DNA of 64,000 bases from Parvibaculum sp. (GCA_002694985.1 NZNS01000008.1:42096-106095), one strand, 5' to 3'; positions 8,792 to 18,268 are shown, counted from the first letter of the stretch. Program-made: numbers and translations. The notes: generated by a model from the sequence alone, not told the origin.

Positions 8792-11092
8792 TCAACTGCC
8801 TGCCCCCGGCCGCCGGAAAGCTCGGGGCCGTACGTTCTCAATAATTCTCATCACAGGCGGCAGCATGAGCCAGTCGATGAAGAGGTTGGACATGATCACA
8901 AGCGCCGTCATGGCCCCCAGTGATCGGTTCACCTCAAAGCCAGAGAAAACGAGTGTGCCGAAACCGATCGTCAGCGAAACTGTGATTACAAGCATGGCCA
9001 CGCCGACCGTGGCAAAGACGTGGTTGATCGCACCCTCTGGGTCCAGCCCGCGGGCCCTCGCCTGCTGATACATCAAAAGGAAGTAGATAGTATCGTCAAC
9101 GACGAGGCCGATAGTCATGGCGGTGACGACAGAAGCCGCCAAACCTATGTCCTGATAGAGAAGTCCCCACAAGCCGAAACCGACCAGCGAAGGCAGCATA
9201 TTCAGTAAAATGCTGAGCGCGCCATAGATCGGGCTTCGCAACGCCAGGCCAACGACAACGGCGATGATGAACACTGAAACAAGCGTTGCAAACATCATGG
9301 AACGGATATTGACGCCTGACAGGTTGGCGAAAAGAACGTTGACGCCTGTCGCCCTTGTCTGCATTTCAGGCGGTACATTCTCCGCCAGCCAGAGGGTGGC
9401 CCGTTCATCGAGATCGCGGATCTGACTTGACGACATCTTCCGCAAGATGGCCGTGACACGGCTCGAAGAACGGCTGACATTTATCTGATCATTCAGAGAA
9501 ACGCCGTAGGGGAGCGAAAGCTCGTATAGGAGAAAATACTGCGCAATGGTCTCCCTGTCGGAAGGAAGTCCGGCTGCGTTGCGCCCTGCATTCATGGCGT
9601 CATGCACACGTCGCGTGATGTCGGAAATTGAAAGCACACTCACCACGCCGGGCTGTTCGCGAAGCCATGCTTCGAATGCTGCAAGCTTTTCCTGATAAGC
9701 GGGCTCGAAAACGCCGCCATCCCTGCCCGAACCGATGTCGAACTCGACAATATTGAGCCCGGTCAGATGTTCCTCGGCAAAATCCGAATCCTGGCGATAG
9801 TCAAAACGCTCATCGAAGTAGCGCGCAAAATCATCGTCGAGACGAATATTTCCAAGCCATATGGCGCAGGAAGCAACAATGATGCTGCAAAAAAAGAAGA
9901 GCTGCCTGTAATAGCGGTTCACAAATTGGCCGAGCAGCACCATGGCCCGCTCCGAGCGCTGAACGGCAGGCCGCAGCTCCATCAGAGAGAGAAGTGCCGG
10001 AAGCCAGGTGAAGGTGAAGACATAGGCAAGACAGATGCCGACCACGACAACATTGCCCTGCTGGCGAAGCGGCGGCGCATCGGCGAGGTTCATCGCCAGA
10101 AAACCAATCATCGTCGTCGCATTTGTGAGGGTCACAGGCCAGAGATTGACCGAGATCGCTTCCGCGATCGCCTCATGGCGCGTGAGCCCTCTGCCAAGCG
10201 CACCGAGCGCCGTCGTCACGATACGCACCGCTGCCGCCATGTTGACGGTTATGATGATGATGGGACAGGCGACCGTGCCTGTATTGATTTCATAGCCGTA
10301 CCATCCGGCGAGACCCATGGCGGCCGCGCTGGAAAGACCGAGAAGCGAGAGTATCGCAATGCTCGGCAGGATGGCTCTCACGAAAACAAACATGACGATC
10401 GCCGTGATCGCCAAGCTGATAGGAATCAAAACTTTGACGTCGCTCATCGCAGCTTCGGAAAAAGCCGCCATCAACATCACGTTACCTGTGAGCTTCACCT
10501 CGATGCCGGGATGATCGGCCTCGAAAGACGCTGCGAGTGCACGGGAAGCCGCGACGATCTCCTGCACTTCAACCGTCGCTTCTTCCGGCAGATTGAAGTT
10601 TACGAGAACGCCGGCGGCACGCGCATCCGACGCAAGCAGACGGTCGCGTATCAGAGGGTCGGCGAGTGCGATCCGTTCGATCTTCTCTGCATCGCCGGGG
10701 ATTACCTTTCCTGGCTCAGGCACGAGGTCGGCAACGGCAAAGCTGTCAACATCGGCTGTGACATGGGGAAAATTTGCGAGCGAATTCACGCGTGTCGAGT
10801 GCGGCAAACGCCACGCCTCGGAAACGAGGTCGCCGAGTGCCGCAAGCACGTCCGGCTCCGTCACTTTGCGGCCGTTCGCCCACAGGACCATCAGAACGTC
10901 GTTATTCTGGCCGTATTTGGACTCGAAATCGCGCAACTTCGCGAGGTCGGCCCCTTCCGGATTGAAAAAGACGCGTGTGTCGTAGGACAGCGTGAACTGA
11001 AAGACGCCCGCCACCGAGACCACAAATATCGCCAGACAAATGGCGATAGTCAGGCGCGGAAAACGCAAAACTGGATTTCTCGATTTCTGCAT
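8792..11092 (-). CDS. RND/MMPL-family transporter
   Basis: A 766-residue protein with the RND layout: one N-terminal helix, a large periplasmic loop (about 35-220), five helices, then a repeat of the same arrangement, giving about 12 transmembrane segments. The length and two-fold symmetry fit the MMPL/HpnN-like branch (750-900 residues), which exports lipids, hopanoids or hydrophobic compounds, rather than the 1,000-residue AcrB branch. Recognisable pieces include GLSSAAAMGLAGWYGYEIN in the first helical bundle and AMTIGLVVDDTIYFLLMYQQ in the second, where acidic residues of the proton relay lie. No periplasmic adaptor or outer-membrane partner is adjacent. The substrate is unknown. Confidence 0.85.
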   Translation of the reverse strand: MQKSRNPVLRFPRLTIAICLAIFVVSVAGVFQFTLSYDTRVFFNPEGADLAKLRDFESKYGQNNDVLMVLWANGRKVTEPDVLAALGDLVSEAWRLPHSTRVNSLANFPHVTADVDSFAVADLVPEPGKVIPGDAEKIERIALADPLIRDRLLASDARAAGVLVNFNLPEEATVEVQEIVAASRALAASFEADHPGIEVKLTGNVMLMAAFSEAAMSDVKVLIPISLAITAIVMFVFVRAILPSIAILSLLGLSSAAAMGLAGWYGYEINTGTVACPIIIITVNMAAAVRIVTTALGALGRGLTRHEAIAEAISVNLWPVTLTNATTMIGFLAMNLADAPPLRQQGNVVVVGICLAYVFTFTWLPALLSLMELRPAVQRSERAMVLLGQFVNRYYRQLFFFCSIIVASCAIWLGNIRLDDDFARYFDERFDYRQDSDFAEEHLTGLNIVEFDIGSGRDGGVFEPAYQEKLAAFEAWLREQPGVVSVLSISDITRRVHDAMNAGRNAAGLPSDRETIAQYFLLYELSLPYGVSLNDQINVSRSSSRVTAILRKMSSSQIRDLDERATLWLAENVPPEMQTRATGVNVLFANLSGVNIRSMMFATLVSVFIIAVVVGLALRSPIYGALSILLNMLPSLVGFGLWGLLYQDIGLAASVVTAMTIGLVVDDTIYFLLMYQQARARGLDPEGAINHVFATVGVAMLVITVSLTIGFGTLVFSGFEVNRSLGAMTALVIMSNLFIDWLMLPPVMRIIENVRPRAFRRPGAGS

Positions 11093-11182
11093 GAACTAGC
11101 GCCGCCTTCCCCCCAAAATAACCCGACGCCCCCGTAAACTGCGAAATTCCGCCATGAAAGAAAAGGGGAAATTTACCCAGAA

Positions 11183-11190
11183 TTAACCAT
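11183..11190 (+). promoter_or_regulatory. TTAACCAT motif upstream of methyltransferase gene
   Basis: TTAACCAT occurs once in this gap, about 155 bp before the probable ATG at 11344. It is a recurrent alphaproteobacterial promoter motif associated with CtrA/SciP/MucR-type control. No second TTAA follows at the seven-base spacing, so a full CtrA box is not present. The functional assignment is weak. Confidence 0.25.
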
Positions 11191-11343
11191 AAGCTCTTGT
11201 CGGGAAACGATGATTTAACGGGCTTTATGCCATCAAGGACGACAGGTTCTCGCTCCCTACACCCGGGATGGACGGACCGAATGGGGAAAGAACGGTCGAG
11301 GTTTCCGGCAGGAGACGACACCACTTTTGGGGATCAATGGACG

Positions 11344-12636
11344 ATGAGCAATCCAGGGCTCGTCAATCTGGCAACGGTCGGCAGCGATGAGCTGCAGACG
11401 ATGCCGATGTCTGTTTTCACGGCCGCACTCGACCAGATGTCGGCGGAAGCAATCGTTCGGTTTCGCCGCATGCGGAAGCTTAGCGCGATGCAGCGCTCCG
11501 CCGTCGAGAAGACTCTGGCCAAACGCCCCAAGACCCCCGGCGAAGATGACGATTCTGACGGTGCCGACGTAACATCCTCAGGGGAGCCCAAAAAGAAGGG
11601 CGCCAAGGAGGCCGGGCCCGTCATGGAAATTCTGCTACGCATCATCGCGTGGTGGGAAGGAATGGAGACGGACGACGTCGCGCGCGCAAAGGGGATTACG
11701 CGCAAAGCACAAACACAACAGTCATCCTCTGCGGCTGTCGAAAAGCCGGCCGTCCCGACGAGGTCGGAAAAACTCGAGCCCCCTAAATCGCTAAGCCGTC
11801 TCGAGATCACCCAGAAACTCTGGGGGGCCGGCTTCAGCCTCCCGGGCAGCGCGGACTTCGCGCTGCGCGTCGCATCTCAGGCCGACTTCACACGCAAGGG
11901 CCGTTTTCTCGACCTTACCCCCGGGCTCGGCGGCGGTATGCGCGCCGTGGCTGCAAAGTATGGCGTCTCAATCCTCGGCATCGAACACGACCTCGAAATA
12001 GCAGCCGAAGCAATGAGATTATCCGGCAAAGAAGGTATGGGCGAAACGGCCCCCGTCCATGCCTGCGGGCCGGACGGACTGGAACCCACCGACTTCAATC
12101 CGGCGGGCGGTCATGCGGCAATTTTCATGCGTGAGGCGATGTTTGCCGTTGCTGACCGCGAAAGGATGCTCGCGGAAATACATAAGGGGCTCTGCGATGG
12201 CGGTTCCCTGGTACTCACCGATTTTATTCTCGCCGACGGCATCGATACGGAGATGGACGAGGCGGCTGCGCTTACGGCCTGGCGGGCCGCGGAAGGCGGT
12301 ATCGCCTCTCCCTGGAGCGAAGCCGAATACCGACAGGCACTCGCCGCACAAGATTACAAACTGGAAAGCTTCGAAGATATTTCGTCAGAATATCTACCGC
12401 TTATTCAAGCCGGTTGGCGACAGCTCCATGATTGCCTGCAAAATGCCAAATTTCTGCCGGAAACCGCTACCACATTAATAGAAGAAGGCGCTGTGTGGCT
12501 CGCTCGCAGCCAGGCGCTGGAGACAAAACAGCTTCGGCTCGCCCTTATTCGTGCAACCAAATTGCCGAAAAGGAACGGAGGGGCTGAAATCAACGAAGAC
12601 CCCGTGTCGAATGATACGGGCGATGCAAATGAATAG
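11344..12636 (+). CDS. Class I SAM-dependent methyltransferase-like protein
   Basis: A 430-residue protein from ATG 11344 (GGGGA about ten bases upstream); a TTG at 11197 would add 49 residues. The N-terminal 170 residues are charged and partly low-complexity (acidic DDDSDGAD, then a Lys-rich stretch), probably helical and disordered. The methyltransferase core starts near residue 185, with motif I as FLDLTPGLGGGMRAVAAKYG, followed by ILGIEHDLEIA and, further on, GGSLVLTDFIL at strand 5. Motif I is DxxPGxGG rather than the classic DxGxGxG, which occurs in some families but makes the substrate unpredictable. No neighbour points to a pathway. Confidence 0.7.
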   Translation: MSNPGLVNLATVGSDELQTMPMSVFTAALDQMSAEAIVRFRRMRKLSAMQRSAVEKTLAKRPKTPGEDDDSDGADVTSSGEPKKKGAKEAGPVMEILLRIIAWWEGMETDDVARAKGITRKAQTQQSSSAAVEKPAVPTRSEKLEPPKSLSRLEITQKLWGAGFSLPGSADFALRVASQADFTRKGRFLDLTPGLGGGMRAVAAKYGVSILGIEHDLEIAAEAMRLSGKEGMGETAPVHACGPDGLEPTDFNPAGGHAAIFMREAMFAVADRERMLAEIHKGLCDGGSLVLTDFILADGIDTEMDEAAALTAWRAAEGGIASPWSEAEYRQALAAQDYKLESFEDISSEYLPLIQAGWRQLHDCLQNAKFLPETATTLIEEGAVWLARSQALETKQLRLALIRATKLPKRNGGAEINEDPVSNDTGDANE

Positions 12637-12685
12637 GTTCCACAAGCAGCGCTCCGGCAAAGAAACCGGGGCAGCGGAGCAGAAG

Positions 12686-12850
12686 ATGCAACAGAGTACA
12701 ACGTATTCGGAAATCAGGCGCCGCGTAGAACCGATCCTTGATGCATCGGGCACATTGAAGCGGCATGTGATGTCGAAGGTCGAAAAGGCCCGCTTTCAAG
12801 AGGCCGAAGAGTCTGCCGAGAGTGGCGGCCACGACCGGGAAGAGCGCTAG
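12686..12850 (+). CDS. Small hypothetical protein (54 aa)
   Basis: ATG 12686 is preceded by GGAGCAGAAG, a good ribosome site, and opens MQQSTTYSEIRRRV ending in GGHDREER. The composition is highly charged and helical, unlike the shadow frames. Upstream in-frame ATGs at 12611, 12623 and 12629 would overlap the end of the methyltransferase gene and could couple translation to it. It ends 3 bp before the convergent pssA stop. I recognise no domain. The coding call rests on the ribosome site, composition and position. Confidence 0.4.
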   Translation: MQQSTTYSEIRRRVEPILDASGTLKRHVMSKVEKARFQEAEESAESGGHDREER

Positions 12851-12853
12851 ACC

Positions 12854-13720
12854 TCAGTCGATTTCGAGGTCGTCCGTATCGGGATGCAGCTCGGCGAACG
12901 CCGTCCGCTTCTTGTGATAGCGATAGCGCAGAACAGCTACCGGAATTGAAGCGAGATAAATCGCGCAAAGGCCTGTGAAGGCAATCCACGGAAAATTCAA
13001 AATGATTGCCGCGCTCATGCCTACAAGCAGGAGCACAGGCAGCACCATGTCTCGCCGGATGCGCAGGCCCATGCGCTTTCCCGAGAATGTCGGAATCTGG
13101 CTTACCATCAGGAAAGCGATGACAAGTACATGCGCCGCGATGAGAAGCGGTGTTTCCTTTATCCACTCCACTCCGGTGAAGGAGAGATAAAGCGGCAACA
13201 TGACGAGGCCAGCTGCGGCGGGCGACGGCATACCGACGAAATAGTTGCCCGTCCAGACAGGTTTGTCCGGGTCTTCAAGAGCGACGTTGAAGCGGGCGAG
13301 GCGAAGTGCACAGCAAACCGAAAAGCCAAGCACGGCAATCCAGCCGAGACCGCCAATCTCACCCAGAGACCAGAGATAGAGGATAACAACCGGCGCCACA
13401 CCGAAGTTCACGAAATCGGTGAGCGAGTCGAGCTCGGCGCCAAAACGTGTGGATCCGCGCAGCATACGGGCGATGCGGCCATCGAGGGCATCGAAAACGG
13501 ACGCGATGATGATTGCGGCGACTGCCGCCTCGAAGCGGCCCTCAATGGCAAAGCGGATTGCAGTGAGGCCCGCGCAAAGCGCAAGAACGGTCAGCGAGTT
13601 CGGCACTATGGTACGGACCGGCAGTTGCGAAAACTGCCGGGCCCGGCGCTGGCGCATGGTCTCGCTCGCCCTGAAACCTGGTCCCGGACGCTGCTCGAAC
13701 GGCGGTATGGAGCCTGCCAT
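12854..13720 (-). CDS. pssA: CDP-diacylglycerol--serine O-phosphatidyltransferase
   Basis: A 288-residue membrane enzyme that makes phosphatidylserine from CDP-diacylglycerol and serine, the first step to phosphatidylethanolamine. The CDP-alcohol phosphotransferase signature is intact: DG-x2-AR-x8-G-x3-D-x3-D, seen as DGRIARMLRGSTRFGAELD plus the final Asp, near residues 79-101. Eight or so hydrophobic segments follow. The start at 13720 has GAAGGA nine bases upstream. It follows psd by 41 bp on the same strand, so the two consecutive PE-synthesis enzymes are very likely co-transcribed. The family is the type II (membrane) form found in alphaproteobacteria and Gram-positive bacteria. Confidence 0.94.
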   Translation of the reverse strand: MAGSIPPFEQRPGPGFRASETMRQRRARQFSQLPVRTIVPNSLTVLALCAGLTAIRFAIEGRFEAAVAAIIIASVFDALDGRIARMLRGSTRFGAELDSLTDFVNFGVAPVVILYLWSLGEIGGLGWIAVLGFSVCCALRLARFNVALEDPDKPVWTGNYFVGMPSPAAAGLVMLPLYLSFTGVEWIKETPLLIAAHVLVIAFLMVSQIPTFSGKRMGLRIRRDMVLPVLLLVGMSAAIILNFPWIAFTGLCAIYLASIPVAVLRYRYHKKRTAFAELHPDTDDLEID

Positions 13721-13761
13721 CTGCTTCAGTCCTTCAAAGTGCGCCCCAGCCCCAGTGCCCT

Positions 13762-14442
13762 TTAGATATGGTACGGCTGGGTGACAGCCGAATCCGCCAG
13801 CACAGTTTCACCGGCAATCGCCGTCTGCCCCACAGCGACCAGCGGTACCGCGCCTTGCGGCAGATAAACGTCAAGGCGGCTACCGAACCGGATGATGCCG
13901 AAGCGTTCGCCCGCCGCAAGATCATGCCCCTCGGCGACGTCGCACACGATGCGCCGTGCGACGAGCCCTGCGATCTGCACAACCACAATCTGCTCGCCGT
14001 CTGTGCGTTCGATCACAAGAGAGTTCCGCTCATTGGCATCGCTGGCCTTGTCGAGATCGGCGTTGAGGAAGAGCCCCGGCCGATAGGCAACGCGCTTCAC
14101 GACCCCTGCGACGGGGGCGCGGTTCACATGGCAATTGAAGACATTCATGAAAATGCTGACGCGGGTGCGCGTCATATCGCCAAGGCCAAGCTCCTCGGGC
14201 GGGGATGCTTCCGTGATCATGTTCACGACGCCGTCCGCCGGGCTGATGACGAGCCCTTCGCGCGACGGCGTTACGCGGTCGGGATCGCGGAAGAAATAGA
14301 GGCACCAGAGAGTGAGAATGACGCCGAGCCAGCCGAGCGGATTCCAGATCAGAAAGAGAACGACCGTCACCGCAGCGAAGATGACGACCCAGCGGTGCCC
14401 CTCGCGGTGGATCGGTGTCAGTATCGACGTGATGCTATCCAT
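13762..14442 (-). CDS. psd: Phosphatidylserine decarboxylase proenzyme
   Basis: A 226-residue protein that converts phosphatidylserine to phosphatidylethanolamine. It belongs to the short archaeal-type Psd class. Two N-terminal hydrophobic segments (about 18-48) anchor it. SPADGVV (about 67-73) and [17 protein letters not shown] (about 95-111) are conserved. The self-cleavage site is the Gly-Ser within [11 protein letters not shown] near residue 190, where serine becomes the pyruvoyl prosthetic group. It lies directly upstream of pssA and 93 bp downstream of the ABC exporter gene on the same strand. Confidence 0.95.
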   Translation of the reverse strand: MDSITSILTPIHREGHRWVVIFAAVTVVLFLIWNPLGWLGVILTLWCLYFFRDPDRVTPSREGLVISPADGVVNMITEASPPEELGLGDMTRTRVSIFMNVFNCHVNRAPVAGVVKRVAYRPGLFLNADLDKASDANERNSLVIERTDGEQIVVVQIAGLVARRIVCDVAEGHDLAAGERFGIIRFGSRLDVYLPQGAVPLVAVGQTAIAGETVLADSAVTQPYHI

Positions 14443-14468
14443 TGAACTTTCCTGGCCTCTCGTTCCAG

Positions 14469-14506
14469 CCTGTCGGGCCGGCCTGTCGGGCCGGCCTGTC
14501 GGGTTT
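14469..14506. repeat. 13-bp tandem repeat (about 2.8 copies)
   Basis: The unit CCTGTCGGGCCGG occurs at 14469-14481 and 14482-14494, and a third partial copy (CCTGTCGGG) begins at 14495. The GGCCGGCC junctions are self-complementary. The array lies in the gap between the ABC exporter stop and the psd start, so copy-number change would alter the psd leader without touching protein. Confidence 0.7.
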
Positions 14507-14535
14507 GCCGAGTGTAACCCGGCACCCCGCCGGGG

Positions 14536-16458
14536 TTAAGCAAATCCGTTATCGGCGGCATCAGACGCGAGTTCGGCTTTCGCCTCGAATTCACGCGCCT
14601 CGCTTGCGGCAAGACGCCGTTCTTCCTCTTCGCTCTCGCGCTGCCGGTTCCACATGGCCGCATAGGCGCCGTTCCGGGCCAGCAGATCCTCATGGCGACC
14701 GCGCTCCACCACCCTGCCCTTGTCGAGGACGAGGATTTCATCGGCGTCCACAACCGTCGACAGGCGATGCGCGATGACGAGCGTGGTGCGGTTTCGCGAA
14801 ATGCTTTTCAGCGCCGTCTGAATTTCCTTTTCGGTATGGGTATCGAGAGCGGATGTCGCCTCGTCGAGAAGGAGGATCGGCGGGTTCTTGAGGATGGTCC
14901 GCGCAATGGCAACGCGCTGCTTCTCGCCGCCCGAGAGCTTCAGGCCGCGCTCGCCGACGCGCGTCTCATAGCCTTGCGGGAGGGCTTCGATGAAGCGGCC
15001 GATCTGGGCCAGCTCCGCGGCCTCATGCACTTCTTCGTCGGTCGCATCAGGGCGGCCATAACGGATGTTATAGCGAATGGTGTCGTTGAAGAGGACGGTA
15101 TCCTGGGGAACCATGCCAATGGCGGCGCGCAGGGAATCCTGCCGGACGTCGCGAATATCCTGCCCGTCGATCCGCACCGCCCCGCCCGAAATATCGTAAA
15201 AACGGAAAAGGATGCGAGCGATCGTGGACTTGCCGGCGCCTGACGGGCCGACAATCGCAAGGGTGCCGCCCGGCGGGACGCGGAAGGAAACGCCATCAAG
15301 AATGCCGCGGTCGCTGTCGTAGTGGAAACTCACATCGTCGAATACGACCTCTCCGCCCGAAACATCGAGAGCAGGCGCACCGGGCTTGTCCTTGATCTCG
15401 GCAGGCACCTGAAGCAAATCGAACATGGTCTCCATGTCGATCAGCGCCTGCCTGATTTCGCGGTAAACCGTGCCCAGCAGGTTGAGCGGCTGGTAGAGCT
15501 GGATCAGGTAGGTATTGATCATGACGAAGGAACCGACTGTCAGTACGCCCTGAGCGATACCGTTTGCCGCCATTAGCATGAGCGCGGTGAGACCTGCGCT
15601 GAAGATCAGCGTCTGGCCGGTATTCAGCAAAGAGAGCGATGTCGCGGTCCTGATGGCGGCGCGCTCATACCCCGTCATCGAGCGATCGTAGCGGCGCGCT
15701 TCATGCTCCTCATTGCCGAAATATTTGACCGTCTCGTAATTCAGGAGACTGTCCACCGCCTTGGTATTTGCCTCGGTGTCGAGATCGTTCATCTCGCGAC
15801 GGAACCGCGTGCGCCACTCGGTCACAACGAAGGTAAAGACCATGTAGACGATCACCGTCGCGGCGGTGACAACCGAATACCAGACGTCGAAAGCGTAGGC
15901 GAGGATGACGCAGACGAGGACAAGTTCGATGATGGTGGGCACGATGTTGAAGAGCGAGAAACGCAGCAGAAAGTCGATGCCCTTGGTGCCGCGCTCTATA
16001 ACGCGCGACAGGCCGCCCGTGCGCCGCTCCAGATGGAAACGCAGAGAAAGCGCATGCATGTGGCGGAAAGTTTCGACGGCAAGTTCGCGGACCGCGTTTT
16101 GCCCGACTTTCGCAAAGATGGCGTCGCGCAGCTGAGCGAGGGCGATCATTAAAATGCGCCCGACGCCATAGGCGACGATCAGCATTACCGGAACGATGAC
16201 CACGGCGGAGGCCACCGTTTCCGGTGAAAGCGCATCCACCGCGCGCTTGTAGAGGAAGGGGATGTAGACCGTGACGCCCTTTGCCGCGACGAGCGCAAGC
16301 ATCGCGCAGACAACGCGCAAACGCAGATCCGCCCTGCCCTTCGGCCAGAGCCGGGGCAGCATGTTCACGAGCGTGCGGACGGCATTACGGCCTTCCGGGC
16401 TCACCCCCGTGACAGGGTCGGGACCGCCTCGCAAGGCGGTTTTCAAGCGGCGTGGCAT
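14536..16458 (-). CDS. ABC transporter, permease-ATPase half-transporter (Atm1/HMT1-like)
   Basis: A 640-residue half-transporter working as a homodimer in the inner membrane. The N-terminal about 360 residues form a six-helix ABC membrane domain. The ATPase domain shows Walker A GPSGAGKST, Q-loop MVPQDTVLFNDTI, signature LSGGEKQRVAIARTI, Walker B ILLLDEATSALD and the switch His in VIAHRLSTV. The membrane domain, with AVETFRHMHALSLRFHLERR and the NYETVKYFGNE segment, is characteristic of the Atm1/ABCB7/HMT1 class, which exports glutathione-linked sulfur or metal conjugates. It precedes psd and pssA on the same strand and may be co-transcribed. A terminator-like hairpin (16491-16520) separates it from the LysM gene upstream. 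Confidence 0.9.
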   Translation of the reverse strand: MPRRLKTALRGGPDPVTGVSPEGRNAVRTLVNMLPRLWPKGRADLRLRVVCAMLALVAAKGVTVYIPFLYKRAVDALSPETVASAVVIVPVMLIVAYGVGRILMIALAQLRDAIFAKVGQNAVRELAVETFRHMHALSLRFHLERRTGGLSRVIERGTKGIDFLLRFSLFNIVPTIIELVLVCVILAYAFDVWYSVVTAATVIVYMVFTFVVTEWRTRFRREMNDLDTEANTKAVDSLLNYETVKYFGNEEHEARRYDRSMTGYERAAIRTATSLSLLNTGQTLIFSAGLTALMLMAANGIAQGVLTVGSFVMINTYLIQLYQPLNLLGTVYREIRQALIDMETMFDLLQVPAEIKDKPGAPALDVSGGEVVFDDVSFHYDSDRGILDGVSFRVPPGGTLAIVGPSGAGKSTIARILFRFYDISGGAVRIDGQDIRDVRQDSLRAAIGMVPQDTVLFNDTIRYNIRYGRPDATDEEVHEAAELAQIGRFIEALPQGYETRVGERGLKLSGGEKQRVAIARTILKNPPILLLDEATSALDTHTEKEIQTALKSISRNRTTLVIAHRLSTVVDADEILVLDKGRVVERGRHEDLLARNGAYAAMWNRQRESEEEERRLAASEAREFEAKAELASDAADNGFA

Positions 16459-16490
16459 GGGTTTTCAGGGTCTCCGCGCACAACAAGCAA

Positions 16491-16520
16491 ACGCCCCGTC
16501 CGGGAGCCCGGACAGGGCGT
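16491..16520 (-). terminator. Hairpin terminator after LysM gene
   Basis: Arms ACGCCCCGTCCGGG (16491-16504) and CCCGGACAGGGCGT (16507-16520) pair with one mismatch around a 2-base centre. It lies between the minus-strand LysM gene stop (16605) and the ABC exporter start (16458). On the minus strand it is followed by a weak T-rich tract. A direct repeat of TTATACTAG (16528-16536, 16538-16546) lies just upstream on the minus strand. Confidence 0.6.
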
Positions 16521-16604
16521 ACTTCCTTATACTAGCTTATACTAGATAAGGCTTATTGGTCCGGGGACAATGTTTTGTTTGCGCGCCCGGATTTCCTGCC
16601 TTTT

Positions 16605-17570
16605 TCAGCCGCCCGTGGCGGGCGTTTCGAAGACCTGGCCGGGATAGATGAGGTTCGGATCTCGAATCTGGTCCTTGTTGGCTTCGTAGATAATTGTGTA
16701 GCTGAAGCCCGACCCATAGACCTTGCGCGCGATATTCCAGAGGTTGTTGCCAGGCTGGATCACGACCTTGCCCTGCTTGAGGGCGGCAAGAACGGCTTCA
16801 CGCTCACCCCGCTCGAAGGGCACCTCGACGCGCCCGACAACCTGCCCCTGCTCGTCCACCTGATCGACGCGGAGCGCATATTGGCCGGGTGCGATATCGA
16901 TTTCGGGGCTCAGTTCCCAGCGCCCGGTTTCATCAGCCGCCGTCTCGCCGGCAAGCTCGCCGCCGACATAAATGCGAACGGTTGTGCCCGCATCGGCACG
17001 ACCCGAAATAATGACATTGCCTTCGTCGTCGTAGTCGACGGTTTCAAGGACGAGGCTGCCCGCATCGGCGGGGACGCCCGGCCCCTGAAGAACCTTGCTC
17101 GCCTTGCCCGGCTCGCTGCGGACGACCAGCAATTCTTCATCTTCACTTTCGGGAACGGAGACAGTCACGACCTGCTCGCTGTCCTTGCTGCTGCCGTCCG
17201 GGTTGATGGCCGTGAGACGGAGTTCAACAGTGCCCGCAGAGAGCGGCTTTTCAAGGACGGCGACCCATTCGCCATTATCATCCGACGTTGCCTTGGCAAC
17301 CACTTCGCCGTTCGCTTTAAGCTGGATACGAGCCCCCGGAAGGGAACGGCCAGCAGCAAGCGTGGAGCCATCGCGCTCCACGCGAACGATGTCGAAAGTC
17401 GGGATCGCGGGGTCTTCCTCTTCTGCACCCGGCTCGGCAGGCTCCGAGGGCACTTCGGCCACGACTTCGGAAGGTGCGGGCTCTGTGTCGCCACGCAGAA
17501 AGAACCACCAGCCGCCGACGAGAAGAAGCAGCGCCACGACGAAAGCGCCAGCTATTGCCCCAATTTTCAT
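16605..17570 (-). CDS. Membrane-anchored LysM peptidoglycan-binding protein with Ig-like repeats
   Basis: A 321-residue protein. Residues 5-25 form a transmembrane anchor (AFVVALLLLVGGWWFFL) that would place the rest in the periplasm. An acidic Pro/Glu linker (about 30-55) follows, then two Ig-like or bacterial-adhesin-like beta repeats (ALAAGRSLPGARIQLKANGE, then GNVIISGRADAGTTVRIYVG). The C-terminus is a LysM module (VIQPGNNLWNIARKVYGSGF, then NLIYPGQVF). This architecture recurs in alphaproteobacterial envelope proteins, presumably binding peptidoglycan. It has its own terminator and is separated from the ABC gene. No enzymatic domain is seen. Confidence 0.85.
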   Translation of the reverse strand: MKIGAIAGAFVVALLLLVGGWWFFLRGDTEPAPSEVVAEVPSEPAEPGAEEEDPAIPTFDIVRVERDGSTLAAGRSLPGARIQLKANGEVVAKATSDDNGEWVAVLEKPLSAGTVELRLTAINPDGSSKDSEQVVTVSVPESEDEELLVVRSEPGKASKVLQGPGVPADAGSLVLETVDYDDEGNVIISGRADAGTTVRIYVGGELAGETAADETGRWELSPEIDIAPGQYALRVDQVDEQGQVVGRVEVPFERGEREAVLAALKQGKVVIQPGNNLWNIARKVYGSGFSYTIIYEANKDQIRDPNLIYPGQVFETPATGG

Positions 17571-17719
17571 TTTCCCTGTTTCCTTCCCCGATGCGGCCGT
17601 ACCGAAACGGACCAGAACATCATCATCAGCCTATGCTAGCGCGTAGCTTGCAATTACGGCACCAATGTGAAACCTCGCGCGTGAAACAGCGACCATAAAA
17701 ATTGAAGGTCACCACTCCA

Positions 17720-18268
17720 ATGAAGCTCACAAGTCTTTGTGTTTACTGTGGTTCGAGCACCGGCAGCGACCCTTTTTTCATGGAGGCGGGAGACGCATTC
17801 GGACGGCGGATGGCGCAGGCCGATGTCGAACTCATCTATGGCGGCGGCGGGATCGGCGTGATGGGCGCGGTGGCACGCGCGGTGCTGGCCGAGGGTGGCC
17901 GGGTGACAGGCATCATCCCGAAATTCCTGACGGAGGTGGAAGTCGAGTTCAAGGAGGTGAGCGAGCTCATCGTCACCGACAGCATGCATGCCCGCAAACA
18001 GAAAATGTTCGAGCGTTCTCAAGCCTTTGTGGCTCTTCCCGGAGGCATTGGAACGATTGAGGAGACCATCGAAATGCTGACCTGGGCGCAGCTGGGGCGG
18101 CATTCCAACCCGATCATCATTGCCAATCTGAAGGGCTTCTGGGACCCGATGATCGAGCTGCTGGACCACATCATCAAAGCCGGATTCGCGCGCTCCGACA
18201 TCCGCCGGATCTACTCGGTGGTGGACAAGATCGAGGATATCATCCCCCGGATCGAAGCCTCGCTCTGA
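17720..18268 (+). CDS. LOG-family nucleotide 5'-monophosphate phosphoribohydrolase
   Basis: A 182-residue protein of the LOG/YvdD family. Plant and bacterial members release a free base from cytokinin riboside monophosphates or other nucleoside monophosphates. The signature PGGIGTIEETIE (P-G-G-x-G-T-x-x-E) near residues 106-117 is intact, as is the N-terminal Rossmann glycine stretch YGGGGIGVMGAVA. A TTG at 17702 would extend the frame, but ATG 17720 (MKLTSLCVYCGSS) starts at the conserved CVYCGSS and has GAAGG 11 bases upstream. Physiological substrate unknown; older annotations as lysine decarboxylase are not supported. Confidence 0.92.
   Translation: MKLTSLCVYCGSSTGSDPFFMEAGDAFGRRMAQADVELIYGGGGIGVMGAVARAVLAEGGRVTGIIPKFLTEVEVEFKEVSELIVTDSMHARKQKMFERSQAFVALPGGIGTIEETIEMLTWAQLGRHSNPIIIANLKGFWDPMIELLDHIIKAGFARSDIRRIYSVVDKIEDIIPRIEASL

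Noticed and set aside
9767..11137. Plus-strand frame of 456 codons opposite the MMPL transporter
   Set aside because: Basic, low-complexity shadow with no homology; the transporter fold is complete on the minus strand.
14469..14506. Tandem repeat as a CRISPR array
   Set aside because: Contiguous 13-bp units without spacers; CRISPR needs longer repeats separated by unique spacers, and no cas gene is present.
14508..14540. Inverted repeat at the ABC exporter stop as a terminator
   Set aside because: Arms are imperfect and there is no T-run on the minus strand after it; it overlaps the stop codon and could be incidental.
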